From Massilia forsythiae (GTDB lineage: Bacteria > Pseudomonadota > Gammaproteobacteria > Burkholderiales > Burkholderiaceae_D): a DNA stretch of 64,000 nt. Below the pieces are notes generated by a model, which saw only the letters and a program-made list of their open reading frames with translations, was not told the DNA's origin and did not search any database. The DNA is taken from positions 2,976,001 to 3,040,000 of the forward strand of contig NZ_CP051685.1 in the NCBI RefSeq assembly GCF_012849555.1. The letters run 5' to 3'. Positions 58,214 through 64,000 of the stretch are shown piece by piece (position 1 is the first letter of the stretch; each line of letters opens with the position of its first letter). The position numbers and the translations under genes are program-made.

Positions 58214-59827
58214 ATGACCACCACTGGACTTTCCATTGGCCGCCGGCTTGCACTCGGTTTCGGCTGCGTCCTCGCATGCATGGCCGTGCTGGCCGGCCTC
58301 GCCATCCACCGCGTCGGCCGCATCGACGAGATCCTGACCCACATCAACGATGTCAATAGCGTCAAGCAACGCTACGCGATCAACTTCCGTGGCAGCGTGC
58401 ACGACCGCGCGATCGCGGTGCGCGACGTGGTGCTGTCCACCAGCGTCGAGGCCGCCCGGCCGCATATCGACCTGATCCGCACGCTCGACCAGAACTACCA
58501 GAAATCGGCGGCGCCGCTGGATGCGCTGTTAACCGGGCGCGCCGACATCCTGCCCGAGGAAAAGCAGGCCCTCGTCAAGATCAAGGAAGTCGAGGCGCGC
58601 ACCCAGCCGCTGATCGCCCAGGTGATCGCGCTGCGCCAGGCCGACAAGATTCCGGAGGCCGCCGCGCTGCTCGACAAGCAGGCCGCGCCGGCCTTCGTCG
58701 CCTGGCTGGCCAGCGTCAACGCGCTGATCGACCTCGAGGAAAAACTCAACAACGAAGGCGCCCACGATGCGCGCGCGTTGACCGGCAGCTTCTTCGCCTG
58801 GATGCTGGTGCTGCTGGCGTTGGCAGTCGGCGCCGGCATCGCCGCCGCCTGGACCATCAGCCGCGGCCTGCTGCGCCAGCTCGGCGGCCAGCCGGACTAC
58901 GCCGCACGCATCGCCGGCGCCATCGCCGCCGGCGACCTGTCGGTGCCGATCGCCACCCACGCCGGCGACGAATCCAGCCTGCTGTTCGCCATGAAGGGCA
59001 TGCGCGACAGCCTGGTCAACATCGTCAGCCAGGTGCGCGCCGGCACGCTCACCATCGCCAACGCCTCGACCGAGATCGCCGAAGGCAGCGGCAACCTGTC
59101 CGCGCGCAGCGAACGCCAGGCCGATACCCTGGAGCAGACCGCGTCGTCGATGGAGCAGCTGACCGGCACCGTGCGCCAGAACGCCGACAATGCGCGCCAG
59201 GCCAACACGCTGGCCGAATCGGCCTCGAACGTGGCCCAGCGCGGCGGCGCGGTGGTGGCGCAGGTGGTGCAGACCATGGCCTCGATCAACGATTCGTCCA
59301 AGCAGATCGCCGAGATCATCGGCACGATCGACGGCATCGCCTTCCAGACCAACATCCTGGCGCTGAATGCCGCAGTGGAGGCGGCGCGCGCCGGCGAACA
59401 GGGCCGCGGCTTCGCGGTGGTGGCGGGCGAAGTGCGCAACCTGGCCCAGCGCTCGGCGGCGGCGGCGCGGGAAATCAAGGCGCTGATCGGCGACTCGGTG
59501 GCCAAGGTCGACGACGGCGCCCGCCTGGTCGACCAGGCCGGCAGCACGATGGAAGAGATCGTCACCAGCGTGCGCCGCGTGACCGACATCATGGCCGAGA
59601 TCAGCCACGCCAGCCAGGAGCAGAGCGCCGGCATCGAACAGGTCAACCGCGCCATCGGCCAGATGGACGAGGCCACGCGCCAGGATGCGGCCCTGGTGGA
59701 GCAGGCCGGCTCGGCCGCCGCGGCGCTGCAGCACGAAGCCGGCAGCCTGACGCACCTGGTCAGTATCTTCAAGCTGGACGGGGCGGGCGCGGCCGCGCGG
59801 CGGCCGGCGGCGCTAGCGCTGCGCTAG
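58214..59827 (+). CDS. Methyl-accepting chemotaxis protein
   Basis: A 537-residue inner-membrane chemoreceptor. Membrane segments at about 12-32 and 196-216 enclose a periplasmic four-helix-bundle (4HB/Tar-like) sensor domain, with the signature VKQRYAINFRGSVHDRAI. A HAMP-like linker follows (about 217-270), then the methylation helices and signalling tip IAFQTNILALNAAVEAARAG with GRGFAVVAGEVRNLA. The C-terminus has no CheR-tethering pentapeptide. The ATG at 58214 gives a correct N-terminal anchor. The ligand is unknown; no che genes are adjacent. Confidence 0.94.
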   Translation: MTTTGLSIGRRLALGFGCVLACMAVLAGLAIHRVGRIDEILTHINDVNSVKQRYAINFRGSVHDRAIAVRDVVLSTSVEAARPHIDLIRTLDQNYQKSAAPLDALLTGRADILPEEKQALVKIKEVEARTQPLIAQVIALRQADKIPEAAALLDKQAAPAFVAWLASVNALIDLEEKLNNEGAHDARALTGSFFAWMLVLLALAVGAGIAAAWTISRGLLRQLGGQPDYAARIAGAIAAGDLSVPIATHAGDESSLLFAMKGMRDSLVNIVSQVRAGTLTIANASTEIAEGSGNLSARSERQADTLEQTASSMEQLTGTVRQNADNARQANTLAESASNVAQRGGAVVAQVVQTMASINDSSKQIAEIIGTIDGIAFQTNILALNAAVEAARAGEQGRGFAVVAGEVRNLAQRSAAAAREIKALIGDSVAKVDDGARLVDQAGSTMEEIVTSVRRVTDIMAEISHASQEQSAGIEQVNRAIGQMDEATRQDAALVEQAGSAAAALQHEAGSLTHLVSIFKLDGAGAAARRPAALALR

Positions 59828-59972
59828 CCGCGCAAGCTGTCGCATCGCGGTATCGGCAGCTTTGATCTTTTGCACACGCAGGAAATGTTTCCTGCCTGGT
59901 GCGGTGCGGATGGGGTCCGACGCGATCTAGAATTGCCAATAGGCATTTCAACGATGGCCGGGGACCCCGTCG

Positions 59973-60746
59973 ATGCACAAATTCCTGTTCGCCGCGCTGT
60001 TCCACGCAGCCGCTACGGCAGCCACCCCGGCGGCAAGCGCCGCCGACCTCACCCCGCTCGAACGACGCTGGCTGGACGCAGCCTACCCGGTGCTGGCCTA
60101 CGCGCACAGCCTGGCGCTGCCGATCGACATCGTGGTGCAGCCGCAGGCCGGCCCGAACGACGTGCCGATGGCGATGGGTTTCGCCGCACGGCGCTGCAAG
60201 CTGGTGCTGTCGTTGCGCGGCAATCCCGGCGCCGAAGCGCAACTGACCGGCGTGGCGCCGGAACGGCAGGGTGAACTCATCGAAGCGATGGCGGCGCACG
60301 AGCTCGGCCATTGCTGGCGCTATGCCCAGGGCGCCTGGCATGCGCTGCCGGCCGGCTTCGTCGAGGCCGGCGACGAAGCGGGCGACGGAGGCGCGATCGA
60401 CCCCGCGCTGCTGGCGGCCGCCAGGGCGCTGCGCCAGACGCGCCGCGAAGAAGGCTATGCCGACCTGGTGGCGCTGGCCTGGACCCGGCGCAGCCACCCC
60501 GGCGACTATGCGCGCGTGCACGCCTGGCTGGAACGGCTGCGCCACGACCAGCCGCCGGCGCGCAACGGCCACGATACCCGCGCCTGGGTGCGCCTGGCGC
60601 GCGACGGCAGCCGCTTCGGCGCCGCCGCGCAGCCGTTCGACGATGCCATGCCGCTATGGCGCGAGGGTCTTTTGATGCGCCAGTGCGCAGCAAGCGCTTG
60701 CGTTGCGCCAGGCATCGAAATGGTTTTTCGGGCAAGTGTACGGTGA
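59973..60746 (+). CDS. Exported protein with HELGH zinc-protease motif
   Basis: A 257-residue protein with a signal peptide (about 1-24, ending AASAA). AMAAHELGHCWRY carries a classical zincin motif (His109, Glu110, His113) and REEGYADLVALAW (Glu159/160) is a plausible third-ligand helix, so a gluzincin-type metallopeptidase is likely. No named family was recognised. The C-terminal 60 residues are Arg-rich without clear domains. Confidence 0.8.
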   Translation: MHKFLFAALFHAAATAATPAASAADLTPLERRWLDAAYPVLAYAHSLALPIDIVVQPQAGPNDVPMAMGFAARRCKLVLSLRGNPGAEAQLTGVAPERQGELIEAMAAHELGHCWRYAQGAWHALPAGFVEAGDEAGDGGAIDPALLAAARALRQTRREEGYADLVALAWTRRSHPGDYARVHAWLERLRHDQPPARNGHDTRAWVRLARDGSRFGAAAQPFDDAMPLWREGLLMRQCAASACVAPGIEMVFRASVR

Positions 60747-60815
60747 CGCACAGAGCTGCGCCAGGGTCCGGCGTTTAATGCCAGTATCACAATAACCGAT
60801 ACAAGGGCATCGACC

Positions 60816-61841
60816 ATGAAAACGCTGATTGCGACCCTCCTGGCAACTGCTGCGGGCGCCAGCTTCGCAGCGCCTACCGCGGCCCTGAACCACGACGCCA
60901 CCGCCTACCGCGAGGCGACCCAGAAGTCGACCGCCGACTACCAGCAAGCCGTCGCGAAATGCGATGCGCTCAAGGGCAACGACAACGAGATCTGCATGGC
61001 CGAAGCCAAGGTCGTGCGCACCCGCGCCGAGTCGAACGCCCTGGCCAAGTACATCAACACGCCGGCGCGCCGCGAACGCGCGCGCACCATGCTGGCCGAC
61101 GACGAATATGCGCTGGCCAAGGAGCGCTGCGACGACAAGAGCGGCGCCGACAAGGACGCCTGCATGAACAACGCCAAGTCGGTGCGCGCCGCCGCGGTGG
61201 CCGACGCCAAGGCCGACCGCACTGCCGCTGCCAGCGGCGCCAGCGGCGCCGGCGCCACCGCATCCGGCGGCCTGGTGAGCGGCACCGACACGCGCGATCC
61301 GGCCAAGGCCGCCGCGGTCGACAAGTGCGCGCAGGCCGGCACCGACGCCAAGACCGGCTGCCTGATCGACACCAAACCGTCGCCGCTGCGCGAGAACGCC
61401 GCCGCCGTGGCCGACCGTACCGAGGCCGCCGCCGGCAACGCCGCCGACAAGACCAGGGCCGCGGCGGCGACGGCTGTCGACAAGACGAAAGAGGTGGCGC
61501 AGACCGCCGTCGAAAAGACCAGGCAGGTGGCGTCGACCGTTGCCCAGAAAACCGAAACCACGGTGGACCGCGCCGGCGACGCCACCCGCCAGGCTGCCGC
61601 CGGCCCCGTTGCCGCCAAGGCGCGCGTGGCGGCCACCGACACCGCGCTGACCACCAAGGTCAAGGCCGGCCTGCTCAAGGAGCCGAAGCTGGAATCGCTG
61701 GGCATCCATGTCGAGACCGAGAAGGGCGTCGTGATGCTGAGCGGCTTCGTCAACAGCAAGGACGAGGCGGAGCGTGCGCTGAAGGTGGCCCAGGGCGTCG
61801 ACGGCGTCGCCAACGTCAAGAACGCGATCCAGGTCAAGTAA
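60816..61841 (+). CDS. Exported BON-domain protein
   Basis: A 341-residue periplasmic protein. Signal peptide 1-18 (ending ASFA). The first third contains three Cys-pair units (CDALKGNDNEIC, CDDKSGADKDAC, CAQAGTDAKTGC). The middle (about 190-265) is a Lys/Ala-rich helix with 11-mer-like repeats (AAATAVDKTKEVAQTAVEKT), reminiscent of LEA-type stress proteins. The C-terminal BON domain (about 275-341) has TTKVKAGLLKEP and GVVMLSGFV with ending VKNAIQVK. BON domains bind membranes; an envelope stress role is inferred. Confidence 0.9.
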   Translation: MKTLIATLLATAAGASFAAPTAALNHDATAYREATQKSTADYQQAVAKCDALKGNDNEICMAEAKVVRTRAESNALAKYINTPARRERARTMLADDEYALAKERCDDKSGADKDACMNNAKSVRAAAVADAKADRTAAASGASGAGATASGGLVSGTDTRDPAKAAAVDKCAQAGTDAKTGCLIDTKPSPLRENAAAVADRTEAAAGNAADKTRAAAATAVDKTKEVAQTAVEKTRQVASTVAQKTETTVDRAGDATRQAAAGPVAAKARVAATDTALTTKVKAGLLKEPKLESLGIHVETEKGVVMLSGFVNSKDEAERALKVAQGVDGVANVKNAIQVK

Positions 61842-61980
61842 CTGGTCGTGACGGCACCGCGCGCCTGGCTGGAAACGGCCGAGTGCGTGGTGCCCACCCG
61901 GCGTCCCAGGTTTTTATTGCTGATCTACCACAGGTTGCAAAAGCCTGATCGGAATTGCTCTGAGGATACGAACGACGCGG

Positions 61981-61986
61981 TATAAT
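61981..61986 (+). promoter_or_regulatory. Consensus -10 box directly before a GTG start
   Basis: TATAAT at 61981-61986. The predicted start (about 61993) coincides with the GTG at 61994. The -35 is weak (TTGCTC at 61955-61960 with a long spacer, or CTCTGA with 17 nt). Confidence 0.45.
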
Positions 61987-61993
61987 CGCCGCC

Positions 61994-62830
61994 GTGAACA
62001 AACTCGAAACCTTCGGAACCATCGCCGCCCAGGCGGCGCGCGGTGAGATTTCCTTCCCGACCAGCGTGAACGCCGTGCTGCGCCTGCAGCAGGCGCTGAA
62101 CGATCCGGATTGCCACCTGGAGGAAGCGATCCGCCTGGTGCTGGGCGAACCGCAGCTGGCGGCGCGCACCGTGGCGCTGGCCAACACGTCCGCCTTCAAT
62201 CCCGGCGGCCACCCGATTACCAACGTGCGCGCCGCCGTCACCCGCGTCGGCTACCGCAACCTGCAGATGCTGGTGACGAGCCTGATCGTGCGCCAGTTCG
62301 GCAGCCGCATCGCCGATCCCAATCTGCGCGCCAAGTGCGAACAATTGTGGGAGCACACGGTGCAGGTGGCCGCCCTGGCCAGCGTGTTCGCGCGCCGCGT
62401 CACCTTCGTCAACCCGGACACCGCGTTGTTCGCCGGCATCGTGCACGAGGTCGGCGGCTTCTACCTGTTGTCGCGCGCCGACGGCTTTCCCGGCCTGCTC
62501 GACGAAGACCCGGAAAAATGGGCGGAACTGTGCGAAGACGTGGTCACGCGCGAGGTGGCGCGCAAGCTGGCGCTGCCCGAGCCGGTGGCCGACGTCGTGT
62601 TCCAGCTGCGCGGCGGCTGGCTGCAGATGCCGCCGGCCTCGCTGCTCGACACGCTGCTGATGGCCAACATGTACGCCACCGTGCCGTCGCCCCTGGGCAC
62701 GGCCCCGGCGCCGCTGCCGGAACACAGTGAAAGCGTGCTGGACTACCTGGTGGACGAAGCCACGCTGCAGGTCATCATCGAGGAAGCCGCCGTCATCAGC
62801 GAATCGATGGAGCAGGCGACGCTGGTTTGA
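61994..62830 (+). CDS. HDOD domain signalling protein
   Basis: A 278-residue cytoplasmic protein with one HDOD domain (about 14-210: ISFPTSVNAVLRLQQALNDP, then LALANTSAFNPGGHPITNVR, AAVTRVGYRNLQMLVTSLIV, HTVQVAALASVFARR, LFAGIVHEVGGFYLL). HDOD proteins are HD-domain relatives usually lacking phosphodiesterase residues and act in chemotaxis, motility or c-di-GMP circuits. The start is GTG at 61994 without a Shine-Dalgarno sequence, with a TATAAT box only 8 nt upstream, suggesting leaderless translation. Confidence 0.9.
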   Translation: MNKLETFGTIAAQAARGEISFPTSVNAVLRLQQALNDPDCHLEEAIRLVLGEPQLAARTVALANTSAFNPGGHPITNVRAAVTRVGYRNLQMLVTSLIVRQFGSRIADPNLRAKCEQLWEHTVQVAALASVFARRVTFVNPDTALFAGIVHEVGGFYLLSRADGFPGLLDEDPEKWAELCEDVVTREVARKLALPEPVADVVFQLRGGWLQMPPASLLDTLLMANMYATVPSPLGTAPAPLPEHSESVLDYLVDEATLQVIIEEAAVISESMEQATLV

Positions 62831-62910
62831 AAATCGATTCTTGTGCACGCATGCCTGTACTGTCCCTAGTGATGTTCATTGCTGCGTGAAGTAATTACCG
62901 ATAGCAGAGA

Positions 62911-62945
62911 AACCGTCGTCCCCGCGCAGGTGGGGACCCAAGCTG
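62911..62945 (+). repeat. Single REP element (degenerate)
   Basis: AACCGTCGTCCCCGCGC then AGGTGGGGACCCAAGCTG: a forward copy with a G-T change in the stem and an altered 3' end. No inverted partner seen nearby. Confidence 0.85.
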
Positions 62946-62961
62946 ACACGGCAAGATCCTA

Positions 62962-64000
62962 TCAAGCCAGCACACCTGCATCGCTGCGGCGCCCATGCGC
63001 CACCATCGCCAGCGCCAACCCCAGCCCGCACAGCGCCAATCCCACCGCCACCCACTGCGGCGAGGTGTACGAAAACCCCAGCGTCAGCGGAATCCCGCCC
63101 AGGAACGCCCCGGTGGCATTGCCGATATTGAACCCCGACTGCCCCAGCGACGAGCCCAGCATCTCGGCTTCGCGCGACTCTTCGATCAGCAGGATCTGGA
63201 TCGACGGCCCCAGTGCCAGCGCATTGGCGCCGACTGCGAACGCCAGCACCACCATCGCCGCCTGCGAACGCGCCAGCACGGCGGTCAGGCCCAGCAGCAC
63301 CGCCATCGTGACCAGCAGGATGATGATGGCGCGCAGCGGCGCCACCCGGTCGGCCAGCCTGCCGCCCAGGTTCACGCCGAAGGTCATGCCGACGCCGACC
63401 ACGATCATGATCATCGGGATCATGTTGGCGTGGAAGCCGGACACGTCGGTCAGCAGCGGCGCGATGTAGCTCAGCCAGGCGAACAGGCCGCCGGTGCCGA
63501 TCGAGGTGATGCCCAGTGCCAGCCACAGCTTCGGGTTGCGGAAGATGCGCAAGTCGTTGCGCAAGCCGGCGCCCGGCGTCCCGGCGAACCACGGCACCAG
63601 CTTGTGCAGCATGACGGCGGCGGCCAGGCCGATGGCGGCCACGATCAGGAACACGATGCGCCAGCTCATGTTATGACCGAGCCAGGTGCCGGCCGGCACG
63701 CCGACCACGTTGGCCAGCGTCAGCCCGGAAAACATGCTGGCCAGCGCCGCCGCTTCCTTGCCCTTGTCCGCCAGGCGCGTCGCCACCACGGCGCCGACGC
63801 CGAAGAAGGCGCCGTGCGGCAAGCCGGCCAGGAAGCGGCACAGCAGCACGGTCTGGAAATTCGGCGCGAACGCCGACAGCGCATTGAACACCGCGAACAG
63901 CAGCATGAACCAGATCAGCACGCTGCGCGGCGGACGGTGTCCCAGCATGCCGACCAGCGTCGGCGCACCGACCACCACGCCGACCGCATAGGCCGAGATC
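62962..64000 (-). CDS. MFS transporter of the DHA1 (AraJ/YdhP-like) group, 5' end outside the window
   Basis: The C-terminal 346 codons of an inner-membrane major facilitator protein. The reading frame continues to the window edge (ISAYAVGVVVGAPTLVGMLG), so the N-terminus is missing. At least ten membrane segments are visible, plus DHA1-type motifs: FLAGLPHGAFFGVGAVVATR, the conserved NVVGVPAGTWLG, and RNPKLWLALG in the middle loop. It resembles arabinose or purine-ribonucleoside-type exporters. The substrate is unknown. Confidence 0.9.
   Translation of the reverse strand, partial: ISAYAVGVVVGAPTLVGMLGHRPPRSVLIWFMLLFAVFNALSAFAPNFQTVLLCRFLAGLPHGAFFGVGAVVATRLADKGKEAAALASMFSGLTLANVVGVPAGTWLGHNMSWRIVFLIVAAIGLAAAVMLHKLVPWFAGTPGAGLRNDLRIFRNPKLWLALGITSIGTGGLFAWLSYIAPLLTDVSGFHANMIPMIMIVVGVGMTFGVNLGGRLADRVAPLRAIIILLVTMAVLLGLTAVLARSQAAMVVLAFAVGANALALGPSIQILLIEESREAEMLGSSLGQSGFNIGNATGAFLGGIPLTLGFSYTSPQWVAVGLALCGLGLALAMVAHGRRSDAGVLA

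Overview
The window is about 64 kb of high-GC (roughly two-thirds G+C) chromosomal DNA from a betaproteobacterium, most probably an Oxalobacteraceae of the Massilia/Telluria/Duganella type. The reasons are the two PEP-CTERM proteins, the glucokinase fused to an RpiR/HexR regulator, the aceE-aceF-lpdA order with a lipoyl domain on the E3 subunit, the zapA - 6S RNA - EVE-domain gene order, a groESL operon with a perfect CIRCE element, and secreted polysaccharide- and protein-degrading enzymes. No phage, CRISPR array, tRNA or rRNA was seen. The species assignment is inference from gene content only.

Layout. 0-5.6 kb: a small membrane protein, a PEP-CTERM protein co-oriented with a secreted subtilisin-like protease, and a DUF2325 gene behind a promoter that contains a Fur-type palindrome. 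5.7-14.2 kb: an alpha-glucan module (pullulanase, POT-type transporter, GH13 alpha-glucosidase, glucokinase-HexR fusion) with a HexR-like operator between divergent promoters; the module is bracketed by two nearly identical 68-bp direct repeats. 14.3-18.8 kb: lipoprotein, zinc alcohol dehydrogenase, UPF0158-like protein, groEL/groES. 19-21.4 kb: ZapB-like and ZapA cell-division proteins, 6S RNA, EVE-domain protein, lgt. 21.4-29.6 kb: LysR regulator, small Trp-rich protein, cytochrome c, branched-chain amino-acid binding protein, holC, DUF4124 protein, prlC, folD. 29.8-36.1 kb: pyruvate dehydrogenase operon. 36.1-36.8 kb: a GIY-YIG nuclease gene between inverted REP elements, one of which is interrupted by a 229-bp MITE-like insertion. 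36.8-41 kb: RND pump and a beta-hydroxyacid dehydrogenase-type gene. 41.3-48.1 kb: bifunctional pectate lyase/pectin esterase with a PEP-CTERM protein, two operator-like palindromes upstream, and a LytTR two-component pair. 48-50.5 kb: carotenoid oxygenase, DUF2141 protein, a small protein. 50.6-56 kb: TetR repressor divergent from an EmrA/EmrB/outer-membrane-factor efflux operon. 56.3-64 kb: M49-like metallopeptidase, chemotaxis receptor, HELGH protein, BON protein, HDOD protein and the 3' part of an MFS transporter running off the window.

The most striking non-coding feature is a family of about 16 short palindromic elements (core GTCGTCCCCGCG followed by AGGCGGGGACCCATG). They are strictly intergenic and mostly arranged as inverted pairs in one consistent orientation, the arrangement known as REPINs. 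Two variants carry long, different but internally complementary hairpin extensions. The most striking coding oddity is the LytTR response regulator, which has a good Shine-Dalgarno sequence but an ATC where its start codon should be. All promoters, operators and terminators here were read by eye and are predictions.
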